DNA of 10,554 nucleotides from Lachnospiraceae bacterium (GTDB lineage Bacteria > Bacillota > Clostridia > Lachnospirales > Lachnospiraceae): contig JAFUUM010000025.1 in assembly GCA_017477805.1 (NCBI GenBank), positions 1-10,554 of the forward strand, given 5' to 3'. Within the stretch, counting starts at the first letter, position 1. Each line of letters opens with the position of its first letter. Of the stretch, positions 1-6,771 are shown one piece after another. The notes under the pieces are model-generated. The model had not been told where the DNA came from and did no database searches. It worked only from the letters and a program-made list of their open reading frames with translations. A program made the translations under genes and the position numbers.

Positions 1-1176
1 ATGAATGCCTTCGATACCCTATGCAAGGAAAATGATGTGGTGATCGTGGAAGGAAGCGGTACCCCTACGGAACTGTACCTTCAGCAGGATGACCTTTTGA
101 ACTGGGGACTGGCATCAAAAATGAACATTCCCGTACTGCTCACGGGAGATTATGCCCGGGGCGGTGTGTTTGCCCAGCTCCTTGGTACCATCGGTCTTTT
201 GGAACCTGAAGAAAAACGGCTTGTAAAGGGTATGGTCATCAACCGTTTCCACGGAGATGCGGATCTTTTGGCTCCCGGCTTTGCGGAAGTGGAAAAGCGT
301 GCGGGGGTTCCCATCCTGGGAAGGCTTCCCATGCTGCGTGATCCCATGCTGCGGGAAGGGTCACTGACGGAGCACCTGTACCGGGAGATGAATACCGCTC
401 CGGCCGGACAGGTGGATCTGGCGGTCATCAGGCTCCCTCATATGTCATCCTATACGGACTTTACCATGCTCTCTTCCGTAAACGGAGCATCGGTACGATA
501 TGTGGATTCCACGGAAAATATGGGGGATCCCGATCTTGTATTCCTGCCGGATACCAAGAATGTGATGCAGGATCTCACCTGGCTCCGGGAAACCGGTATG
601 GAGACCGAGATCTTAAAATGCAGAGAACGGGGCAAAGCCATCTTCGGTATCTGCGGAGGCTATCAGATGCTGGGCCTGTCCGTGAGAGATCCGGAATTTG
701 TCCAGGAAGGCGGCGACAAGCGGGGCCTGGGGCTTTTGCCCATGGAGACCTACCTGTCGGATAACCGGATCCGCACCAGCGTTTCCGGTCATGTGTGCCG
801 GCTGGAGAAGACGCTGGAACCCCTGTCGGGAATGAGCGTGGAAGGATTCTTTATCCGCATGGGACAGACGGTACCCATGGAAGAGGATATGGATCCCGTT
901 TCCCAGTACCAGAACGTGGATACCGGGGAACTCTTATTGGACGGTGCCCAGAGAGACAATGTGTACGGCACTTTCCTGCAGGGATTTTTTGATAAGAAAG
1001 AGACGGCGGAGAGCCTGGTGAAACTCCTTGCGGCAAAGAAGGGGGTCTCCTTAAACGGTCAGAACACCTCCACCAGAGAAAGCAGGGAGCAGGAATACGA
1101 TCATCTGGCGGATCTTTTAAGAGAGCATCTGAACACGGAAGAACTCCACAGGATCATGAAAGAGGGCGTCAGATAG
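1..1176 (+). CDS. cobQ: Cobyric acid synthase (CobQ/CbiP), 5' end cut by window
   Basis: The family uses ATP and glutamine to amidate four carboxylates (b, d, e, g) of adenosylcobyrinic acid a,c-diamide in cytoplasmic cobalamin synthesis. Seen: 391 codons open from the first base. The usual length is about 490-510, so roughly 110-120 N-terminal residues, including the P-loop, lie outside the window and the Met at base 1 is internal. The ATPase half shows VVIVEGSGTP and GDYARGGVFAQL, then VKGMVINRFHGD. The glutamine amidotransferase half has LPDTKN and the nucleophile elbow GICGGYQMLG (Cys at codon 218). The C-terminus matches the family (YDHLADLLREHL). Odd: the normal GYEIHMG motif reads GFFIRMG (codon 286 Arg) and GTYLHGxFD reads GTFLQGFFD (codon 327 Gln), so both expected His are missing; the usual PAEINL is PTELYL. 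Family assignment is firm; activity is uncertain. One base separates it from the next gene. Confidence 0.92.
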   Translation: MNAFDTLCKENDVVIVEGSGTPTELYLQQDDLLNWGLASKMNIPVLLTGDYARGGVFAQLLGTIGLLEPEEKRLVKGMVINRFHGDADLLAPGFAEVEKRAGVPILGRLPMLRDPMLREGSLTEHLYREMNTAPAGQVDLAVIRLPHMSSYTDFTMLSSVNGASVRYVDSTENMGDPDLVFLPDTKNVMQDLTWLRETGMETEILKCRERGKAIFGICGGYQMLGLSVRDPEFVQEGGDKRGLGLLPMETYLSDNRIRTSVSGHVCRLEKTLEPLSGMSVEGFFIRMGQTVPMEEDMDPVSQYQNVDTGELLLDGAQRDNVYGTFLQGFFDKKETAESLVKLLAAKKGVSLNGQNTSTRESREQEYDHLADLLREHLNTEELHRIMKEGVR

Positions 1177-1177
1177 C

Positions 1178-1396
1178 ATGAACAACATACAGAACAATAT
1201 TCTGAGAGTCCTGATCTTTCTGATCTTTTTCTCCGTGGCGGTCCGGGGGGCTTTGACCATCCTTGGGAAGAAACTGCCGGAAAAACTGAATCAGTACGTA
1301 AATATCGGGACATTGGTGTGCCTGGTCATTGTTTTGATCCTGGTGTTGATCCGGGTGCTCCCTTCACTGTTGAAGAATAAGAAAAAGAAAAAATAG
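1178..1396 (+). CDS. Small two-helix membrane protein, function unknown
   Basis: A 72-residue protein that I do not recognise. It has two hydrophobic segments (about residues 8-30 and 42-64) separated by a short Lys-rich loop (GKKLPEKLNQ), and it ends in a run of five lysines, suggesting a cytoplasmic C-terminus by the positive-inside rule. There is no cleavable signal peptide or catalytic motif. The ATG starts one base after the cobQ stop with only a weak purine-rich stretch (AAAGAGGG) ahead, so expression is probably coupled to cobQ translation. The reading frame is believable because it fills the gap between two firm genes exactly and its composition is typical of a membrane protein. Function cannot be inferred; a link to cobalamin or sugar metabolism rests only on position. 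Confidence 0.7.
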   Translation: MNNIQNNILRVLIFLIFFSVAVRGALTILGKKLPEKLNQYVNIGTLVCLVIVLILVLIRVLPSLLKNKKKKK

Positions 1397-1412
1397 GGAT
1401 TGGGGAAGGTTT

Positions 1413-2714
1413 ATGGACAAGAACGGATTTGCAAAAAAGCCCCCTATGGGCTGGAACAGCTATGATTACTACGACACCACGGTAACGGAAGCGGATGTGA
1501 AGCGGAACGCCGATTTTATGGCAGCACATTTAAAAGACTTCGGCTGGGAATATATCGTGGTGGATATCGAATGGTACGCAAAGCGTGCCGGCTCCAGAAG
1601 GGATGAATATCAGTATATCCCCTTTGAAGAGGTGGAGATGGATGAGTATTCCAGACTCCTTCCCGATCCGGAGAGATTTCCCTCCGCAAAGGACGGGGCA
1701 GGATTCCGACCCCTGGCGGACTATGTCCATGAAAAGGGCCTGAAATTCGGCATCCATATCATGCGAGGGATCCCCAGAAATGCAGCCCACTCCCATGTTG
1801 GGCTTCTTGGCACGGATAAGACTGCGGCGGATATCGCGGATCCTGCCAATACCTGTTTCTGGAATCCGGATATGTACGGCATTCGGCCGGAAAAGCCGGA
1901 ATCCCAGATGTATTACGATTCCCTGATGAAACTCTATGCCGAATGGGGCGTGGACTTTATCAAGTGCGATGACATCTGCAGAGAAGACGCAAGATCTGCC
2001 CACGATGAGATCCGAATGCTCCAGGAGGCCATCCAGAAGTCCGGCAGGGAGATCGTTTTATCCCTTTCTCCGGGACCTGCCCGGATCGAAGAAGCCTGGC
2101 ATTATGAGAAATATGCCAATATGTGGCGGATCACCGACGATTTCTGGGACGACTGGAAACTGTTAAAGAATATGTTCGAACGGTGCGAACTGTGGCAGAA
2201 CCACGTGTCCGCCGGAAATTATCCGGACTGCGACATGCTGCCCCTTGGCCGGATCGCGGAGGCCTTTGGCAACGGTCACGAGACCAATTTCACGAAAGAG
2301 GAACAAAAGACCATGATGACCCTATGGTGCATCTTCGGATCCCCTCTGATGATGGGTGGGGAGATGCCCGGGTTTGACGAATTTACCATGGATCTCATCA
2401 CCAATCGGGAGATCCTTCACCTGCAAGACTTTGCAGGGGCGGGAAGACAGGTGCGCCGAAACGATAACGAGGCGGTCTGGGTCAGCTTCGACCGGGAGAA
2501 GGATACTGTCTATGCAGCCCTTTTCAACCTGTCTGATGAGTCCCGAGAGATCATTCTTTCGGAAACGGAGACGGGGGAGAGTTTGGCCCGTTCGATCCGC
2601 TTCTCCGGAAAGTCCATGAAGGAGCTTTGGGGCGAGGCTGCTCCGGAGATCAAAGAGGGCAGTTTGATGGCAGAAGTACCTGCTCATGGGGTTCAAATTT
2701 ACGGTATTATGTAA
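1413..2714 (+). CDS. GH27-type alpha-galactosidase, cytoplasmic
   Basis: The family is a retaining glycosidase that releases terminal alpha-galactose (some members alpha-N-acetylgalactosamine or beta-L-arabinopyranose). The 433-residue protein has a (beta/alpha)8 barrel opening with KPPMGWNSYDYY (family PPMGWNSW), VVDIEW near residue 50, and GLKFGIHIMRG near 110-120. FIKCDDIC follows, with Asp186 at the nucleophile position (family KYDNC), then MWRITDDFWDDW with Asp243 at the acid/base position (family RxxGDI). GSPLMMGGEMP and a C-terminal beta-sandwich-like region (VWVSFDREKDTVYAALFNLSDE) complete the fold. There is no signal peptide, so it probably acts on imported oligosaccharides. GGGGAAGG sits 3 bases before the ATG. 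It lies 16 bases after the small membrane protein and 16 before a glycosyltransferase. Substrate specificity cannot be read from sequence. Confidence 0.88.
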   Translation: MDKNGFAKKPPMGWNSYDYYDTTVTEADVKRNADFMAAHLKDFGWEYIVVDIEWYAKRAGSRRDEYQYIPFEEVEMDEYSRLLPDPERFPSAKDGAGFRPLADYVHEKGLKFGIHIMRGIPRNAAHSHVGLLGTDKTAADIADPANTCFWNPDMYGIRPEKPESQMYYDSLMKLYAEWGVDFIKCDDICREDARSAHDEIRMLQEAIQKSGREIVLSLSPGPARIEEAWHYEKYANMWRITDDFWDDWKLLKNMFERCELWQNHVSAGNYPDCDMLPLGRIAEAFGNGHETNFTKEEQKTMMTLWCIFGSPLMMGGEMPGFDEFTMDLITNREILHLQDFAGAGRQVRRNDNEAVWVSFDREKDTVYAALFNLSDESREIILSETETGESLARSIRFSGKSMKELWGEAAPEIKEGSLMAEVPAHGVQIYGIM

Positions 2715-2730
2715 ACCAAAAAGGGGAACA

Positions 2731-4035
2731 ATGCACAGAATTGTAATGTTTTGCGGTGAGATCGAAACCCAGGAGTATTTCACCGCGAGAATGAGGGAAG
2801 AATTTGAACGCCTTGGCTTTCTGGTGTATACTTTTGACCTTTCACAACCGGCGGAAAGTCTGAACGGACTCATGCGGTTCATCCGTACCGGGGATACGGC
2901 GGTGGTGAGTTTTAATTATCACGGCATCACGCCGGGGGATATCTTCCGGCTGGATGATGACGGCGAGTGGCTTTGGGACGGGATCGGCGCCCCCTGCTAT
3001 AACATCGTGGTGGATCATCCCTATTACTACGACCGCTTCATGCCCGATATGCCGAGAAACTATATCCACATCAGCATCGACCGCTTCCATGATGCGTATT
3101 TCAAACGGTTCTATCCGGAGTTTGCCCGGATCCCGTTTTTGCCGCTGGCGGGGACAAAACTGGACCCCTTGAGTTTCCTGAAAGCAGAAGACCTGGCGGA
3201 AGGATACCGGGAAATACCGGCGGGGATGACGGAGCGGGAGTATCTGCAGTCCATCCTTACGGACCGGGGGTATCTTCCCGTGGAGGCAAGACCCTTTGAT
3301 GTTGTTTTTACTGGAAATTACACCAATCCGAAGAAATTTGATAAGTACATTGAGCGAAACGGAGAAGAGTACGCCGAGTTTTACCGAGGCATCATTAAGG
3401 ACCTCATAGAGCACTCCGACAGGACCGTGGAAGAGGTGGCGGAGGCCCATATCCGCAGAGAGATCCCGGAAGTGACGGAAGAGGAACTTCGGGAAACCTT
3501 CGCCCATTTGATCTTTATCGATCTGTATGTCCGTTCCTACATCCGGGGGAAAGCAGTTCAGGTACTGGTGGATGCGGGACTGAAGGTGGCGGTGTTCGGT
3601 GGCGGCTGGGATACCCTGGAATGTGCCCGTCCCGAAAACCTGATCAACGGTCGGGATGTGAACTCCGAAAAATGTCTGCAGATGATCGAACTGGCCAAAT
3701 GTTCTCTGAACGTGATGCCCTGGTTCAAGGACGGGGCCCACGACAGGATCTTTAATACGACCTTAAACGGCTCTCTGTTGATCTCCGACAGCAGTATTTA
3801 TCTGCAGGAGATCCTCCATGACGGCATTGACTGTATTCAGTATGACCTGCAGAACATCGAGGAGATGCCGGCGAGAGTGAAGAAGCTGTTGGCGGATCCG
3901 GAAAGGATGCAGAAAATGGCAGATGCCGCCTATGACGTGGCAGCAGGCTGTCATACCTGGGCCAATCGGGCGGAAACTCTGGCGGAGTATATCCGGGGAG
4001 ATAAACAGCCCATCCCGGCAAGCAAACCGGAATAA
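2731..4035 (+). CDS. CgeB-like glycosyltransferase (GT-B fold)
   Basis: A 434-residue cytoplasmic protein resembling the CgeB/YkvP-type glycosyltransferases, which are GT-B proteins seen in spore-coat and surface-polysaccharide loci. The N-terminal half begins HRIVMFCGEIETQEYF and continues with FERLGFLVYTFDL and VVSFNYHG, a Rossmann-like pattern, then YNIVVDHPYYYD. The C-terminal half carries the group-1-like signature NVMPWFKDGAHDRIFNT (about residues 327-343), then LNGSLLISDSS and the closing helix region with LLADPERMQKMADAAYDVA. The start is set at the ATG preceded by AAGGGGA (2721-2727); an upstream in-frame ATG at 2686 lies inside the alpha-galactosidase gene and is not needed. No membrane segment or signal peptide. 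Donor and acceptor are unknown. It stands directly before a GT2 enzyme, so the two may modify the same acceptor. Confidence 0.8.
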   Translation: MHRIVMFCGEIETQEYFTARMREEFERLGFLVYTFDLSQPAESLNGLMRFIRTGDTAVVSFNYHGITPGDIFRLDDDGEWLWDGIGAPCYNIVVDHPYYYDRFMPDMPRNYIHISIDRFHDAYFKRFYPEFARIPFLPLAGTKLDPLSFLKAEDLAEGYREIPAGMTEREYLQSILTDRGYLPVEARPFDVVFTGNYTNPKKFDKYIERNGEEYAEFYRGIIKDLIEHSDRTVEEVAEAHIRREIPEVTEEELRETFAHLIFIDLYVRSYIRGKAVQVLVDAGLKVAVFGGGWDTLECARPENLINGRDVNSEKCLQMIELAKCSLNVMPWFKDGAHDRIFNTTLNGSLLISDSSIYLQEILHDGIDCIQYDLQNIEEMPARVKKLLADPERMQKMADAAYDVAAGCHTWANRAETLAEYIRGDKQPIPASKPE

Positions 4036-4057
4036 CAGAAAACGAGGCAAAAGGAAA

Positions 4058-5038
4058 ATGATCAGCATCAGTGTTTGTATGATCGTGAAAAATGAAGAGG
4101 AGATCCTTGCCCGGTGTCTGGAGAGCCTGAAAGGCCTCTGGGAGGAACTGGTGATCGTGGATACCGGATCCACGGACCGGACAAAACAGATCGCCGCAAG
4201 CTATACGGACCATGTCTATGACTTTGTCTGGACCGGCAGTTTTTCCGATGCCCGAAACTTCGCCTTTTCCAAATGCACGAAGGATTACATTTACAGTGCC
4301 GATGCGGATGAAGTACTGGATGAAGAGAACCGGAAACGGTTTTTGATCCTGAAACAGGCCATGGATCCAAGGGTTGAGATCGTGCAGATGCGCTATGGCA
4401 ATCAACTTCAAAACGGCACGATCTATAATTTCGATGAAGAATACAGACCCAAGCTCTTTAAACGACAGCGGGAGTTCTGCTGGATCTATCCCATCCACGA
4501 GACGGTACGGCTTGATCCCATTGTGTTTGAGAGCGAGGTGGTCATCACCCATATGCCGAAGGAAACGGCCTCTCATACCGCCAGAGATCTGGCGGCTTTT
4601 GAGCGAGTGGTACGGGAAGAAGGGGGCCTGGACAGAAGGCTCCATGATCTGTATGCAAAGGAACTTTTTGTTTCCGGGGGAGACGAGGATTTCCTCCGGG
4701 CCGAAAGCTATTTTGCCGGCCGGGCGGATGACGGGAAGGCAGACCCCGAAGGACTGTTGGAGAGCTGCTGCGTGGCTGCAAGAGCTGCAAGGATCCGGGG
4801 CGATTCGGAATCTTTTTATCGTATGGCACTGAAAGGAGTGGCCATCGGAGGCTGTTCGGAGCTGTGCTATGAGTTGGGAGAATACTATCGGGTTCAGGGA
4901 AGGACCGAAGATGCCAGACGGTGGTACAAAACGGCTCTTCAGGATACGGAGTGCATCATGAGTCTCCGCTACGGAAAGGACCTTCCGGAAAAGGCTCTTT
5001 CAGGCATCGGATACGAGGAAGATCCCTCGGCACAATAG
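4058..5038 (+). CDS. GT2 family glycosyltransferase with TPR-like tail
   Basis: A 326-residue inverting GT-A enzyme of the type related to SunS and to TPR-containing GT2 proteins. It opens with ISVCMIVKNEEEILARCLES, then VIVDTGSTDRT (residues 32-42), FSDARNFAFSKC, and the metal-binding D-A-D at 82-84 within YSADADEVLD. About residues 180-320 are helical, with repeat-like stretches such as LCYELGEYYRVQGRTEDARRWYKTAL that resemble tetratricopeptide units. The start is the ATG at 4058, with GAGG ten bases upstream. The frame is open further upstream but that overlaps the previous gene. SunS glycosylates a cysteine of sublancin; no peptide substrate is visible here, so that function should not be transferred. 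It is the last gene before a terminator. Confidence 0.85.
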   Translation: MISISVCMIVKNEEEILARCLESLKGLWEELVIVDTGSTDRTKQIAASYTDHVYDFVWTGSFSDARNFAFSKCTKDYIYSADADEVLDEENRKRFLILKQAMDPRVEIVQMRYGNQLQNGTIYNFDEEYRPKLFKRQREFCWIYPIHETVRLDPIVFESEVVITHMPKETASHTARDLAAFERVVREEGGLDRRLHDLYAKELFVSGGDEDFLRAESYFAGRADDGKADPEGLLESCCVAARAARIRGDSESFYRMALKGVAIGGCSELCYELGEYYRVQGRTEDARRWYKTALQDTECIMSLRYGKDLPEKALSGIGYEEDPSAQ

Positions 5039-5056
5039 AACAGGAAAATGTATGAA

Positions 5057-5093
5057 ACATCGGGCTTCGCAACTTGCGTTGCCCGGTGTTTTT
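5057..5093 (+). terminator. Rho-independent terminator ending the first block
   Basis: A nine-pair outer stem (ACATCGGGC with GCCCGGTGT, one T-G wobble) closes on a T-T/T-T internal loop, then a CGC/GCG inner stem with an AACTT loop, followed at once by a T run (5090-5093). It lies 18 bases after the GT2 stop. The structure and position are those of an intrinsic terminator for the cobQ-to-GT2 transcript. Confidence 0.85.
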
Positions 5094-5102
5094 AGGTAAA
5101 AT
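5074..5102 (+). promoter_or_regulatory. Possible sigma-A type promoter for hisC
   Basis: TTGCGT (5074-5079) and TAAAAT (5097-5102) are spaced by 17 bases, a fair match to TTGACA/TATAAT. The -35 element would lie inside the terminator hairpin, which is compact but possible. The gene block after the terminator needs a promoter or read-through, and the spacer is only 111 bases, so some promoter is expected here; this exact assignment is tentative. There is no room for a T-box leader. Confidence 0.35.
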
Positions 5103-5125
5103 CCTAGGATAGGGTCCATATGGAC
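5101..5125. promoter_or_regulatory. Two adjacent perfect palindromes, possible operator
   Basis: ATCCTAGGAT (5101-5110) and GTCCATATGGAC (5114-5125) are each perfect inverted repeats with no loop, separated by AGG. They sit where the start of the hisC transcript would be, overlapping the end of the proposed -10 box. They could bind a dimeric repressor or activator. No known regulator consensus is recognised, so the role is inference. Confidence 0.35.
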
Positions 5126-5136
5126 TGACGAGGAGT

Positions 5137-5142
5137 GAGGAG
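5137..5142 (+). promoter_or_regulatory. Ribosome binding site that fixes the hisC start
   Basis: GAGGAG lies seven bases before the ATG at 5150. An in-frame GTG at 5135 would place the start upstream of this site and add five residues (MRSKI), so the ATG at 5150 is preferred. It gives the MSWE start that I recall for clostridial HisC proteins. Confidence 0.75.
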
Positions 5143-5149
5143 TAAAATT

Positions 5150-6208
5150 ATGAGTTGGGAAGACGGTATCTGGAAGGGCGTACCTTATACGCCCGGTGAA
5201 CAGCCGAAAAGAGACAATCTGATCAAGTTAAATACCAATGAGTGCCCTTATCCGCCGGCACCCGGTGTGGAGAAAAAGTTAAAGGAAATGGAATTTGGGC
5301 GTTTCCGCCTGTATCCGGATCCGGAAGCCTCTTCTTTGGTGGATGCTCTTTCCGGGTATTATCATGTGCCTTCGGATCAGATCTTTGTGGGCATCGGCTC
5401 GGATGATGTTTTGGCCATGGCGTTTTTGACCTTTTTCCGGAACGGAAGAGAGATCCTGTTTCCCAACATCACCTACTCTTTTTATGATGTTTGGGCAAAT
5501 CTCTATAACATCCCCTTCCGTCAGATCCCGTTAAAAGAGGATTTTTCCATTGATCCTTCCGATTACAAACGGGAAAACGGCGGCGTGGTCATCGCCAATC
5601 CCAATGCGCCCACCAGTCTTTTCATGCCCTTATCCGGTATCAGGGAGATCCTGGATGCAAACCGGGAGAGCGTGGTGATCGTGGATGAAGCCTATATCGA
5701 TTTTGGCGGAGAGACGGCGCTTCCTCTTATTGATGAGTACGAGAACCTTTTGGTGGTAAGAACGTTTTCCAAGTCCAGAGCCATGGCGGGAATGCGTATC
5801 GGGTATGCCTTTGGATCCAAAAAACTCATCGGGTATCTGCAGGATGCCAAGTTTTCCTTTAATTCCTACACCATGAACATGCCTTCTCTGGAACTGGGCG
5901 TGGAAGCGGTGAAGGATGACGCGTATTTCAAAGAGGTTTGCGGAAAGATCGTTGCCACCAGAGACCGGGTGGCGGAGGAACTGAAGGCTCTTGGGTTTAC
6001 CATGCCAAAGAGCAGCACCAATTTCCTGTTTGCGAGCCATGAGAAGGTGCCCGCAAAGGAATTGTTTGAGGCCATGAAAAAGGAAGGCATCCTCGTGCGG
6101 TTTTTCGACAAGCCCATCCTCAACCGGTATCTTCGGATCACCATCGGTACGGATGAGCAGATGGATACCATGATCACTTTCTTAAAGGGCTATCTGGCAT
6201 CAAAATAA
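5150..6208 (+). CDS. hisC: Histidinol-phosphate aminotransferase
   Basis: A PLP enzyme of fold type I that exchanges the amino group between histidinol phosphate/2-oxoglutarate and imidazole-acetol phosphate/glutamate in cytoplasmic histidine synthesis. The 352-residue protein matches the family length (about 350). Seen: IKLNTNECPYPP near residue 25, RLYPDPEASSLVDALS, GIGSDDVLAMAF, the ANPNAPTS loop, VIVDEAYIDFGG, and the PLP lysine motif RTFSKSRAMAGMRIGYAFG with Lys208 as Schiff-base residue. LRITIGTDEQMD near the C-terminus holds the substrate-carboxylate arginine. No other his gene is visible, so this copy stands apart from a histidine operon. Because HisC-like enzymes can also serve in aromatic amino acid or cobalamin (CobD) pathways, and cobQ is 4 kb upstream, another substrate cannot be excluded, but the motifs read as ordinary HisC. 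Confidence 0.9.
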   Translation: MSWEDGIWKGVPYTPGEQPKRDNLIKLNTNECPYPPAPGVEKKLKEMEFGRFRLYPDPEASSLVDALSGYYHVPSDQIFVGIGSDDVLAMAFLTFFRNGREILFPNITYSFYDVWANLYNIPFRQIPLKEDFSIDPSDYKRENGGVVIANPNAPTSLFMPLSGIREILDANRESVVIVDEAYIDFGGETALPLIDEYENLLVVRTFSKSRAMAGMRIGYAFGSKKLIGYLQDAKFSFNSYTMNMPSLELGVEAVKDDAYFKEVCGKIVATRDRVAEELKALGFTMPKSSTNFLFASHEKVPAKELFEAMKKEGILVRFFDKPILNRYLRITIGTDEQMDTMITFLKGYLASK

Positions 6209-6251
6209 TGTTTTGGGAAGAATTGAACTAAAATCAGGAGTTTGAGTTATT

Positions 6252-6770
6252 ATGCTGACATTTTTTAAAGAGTCCCTGATGGGACAGTATATTACCGTAT
6301 TTATTGTTTCCATGGTGCCCCTCATCGAGTTGAGAGGAGCGATCCCCTTTGCCTATGCATTTTCTCACACGGCAACGGGATTTAACCTGCTGATGGGATA
6401 TATCCTCATCGCCATCGGGAACATGATCCCCGTACCCATTATCTATTTCTTTGCAAGAAAGGTACTGGAATGGGGAAAAGATAAGCCGGTGATCGGCGGT
6501 TTCTTTACCTTCTGTCTGGAGAAGGGCGAAAAGGGTGGTAAAAAACTTCAGGAAAAGGCCGGAAGAGGATTGTTTGTGGCGCTGATGCTCTTTGTTGGTA
6601 TCCCTCTTCCCGGAACCGGAGCCTGGACCGGAACACTGGCTGCAAGTATTTTGGATATGGATTTCAAGAAAACGATCCTGGCTGTGATCTGCGGTATCGC
6701 CCTGGCAGGCGTCATCGTGGGCGTGCTTTGCACCCTGGGATTTGGAGCCTGGTTCGGAATCGTTGGTTAA
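6252..6770 (+). CDS. COG2426/small multidrug export family membrane protein
   Basis: A 172-residue integral membrane protein of the family named small multi-drug export protein (COG2426, Pfam Sm_multidrug_ex). The family name implies drug export, but I know of little direct evidence for a substrate. Seen: hydrophobic segments at about 12-36, 45-68, 105-132 and 140-164, the conserved PLIELRGAIP (residues 23-32) and GIPLPGTGAWTG (116-127), and a basic cytoplasmic loop KGEKGGKKLQEKAGRG between the two halves. The two Pro/Gly-rich motifs placed symmetrically in the halves suggest re-entrant hairpins. AGGAG lies 11 bases before the ATG. The gene starts 43 bases after hisC and ends one base before the methyltransferase, so the two are probably coupled in translation. 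Confidence 0.87.
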   Translation: MLTFFKESLMGQYITVFIVSMVPLIELRGAIPFAYAFSHTATGFNLLMGYILIAIGNMIPVPIIYFFARKVLEWGKDKPVIGGFFTFCLEKGEKGGKKLQEKAGRGLFVALMLFVGIPLPGTGAWTGTLAASILDMDFKKTILAVICGIALAGVIVGVLCTLGFGAWFGIVG

Positions 6771-6771
6771 G

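Noticed and set aside
2842..3741. Antisense open frame of 299 codons opposite the CgeB-like gene
   Set aside because: The + strand protein has clear family motifs. The minus frame gives a His/Pro/Arg-rich sequence with no recognisable domain and no ribosome binding site, as expected from codon bias on the real gene.
3752..4645. Antisense open frame of 297 codons opposite the two glycosyltransferase genes
   Set aside because: It spans two real + strand genes and their spacer and encodes a low-complexity, motif-free sequence.
4058..5038. S-glycosylated bacteriocin (sublancin-like) locus suggested by the SunS-like GT2
   Set aside because: No small precursor peptide, ABC peptide exporter or thiol oxidoreductase lies nearby, and the GT2 resemblance is to a broad class.
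6209..6251. Possible terminator or promoter between hisC and the membrane protein gene
   Set aside because: Only weak four-base inverted repeats and no T run; the gap is short and carries a ribosome binding site, so co-transcription is more likely.
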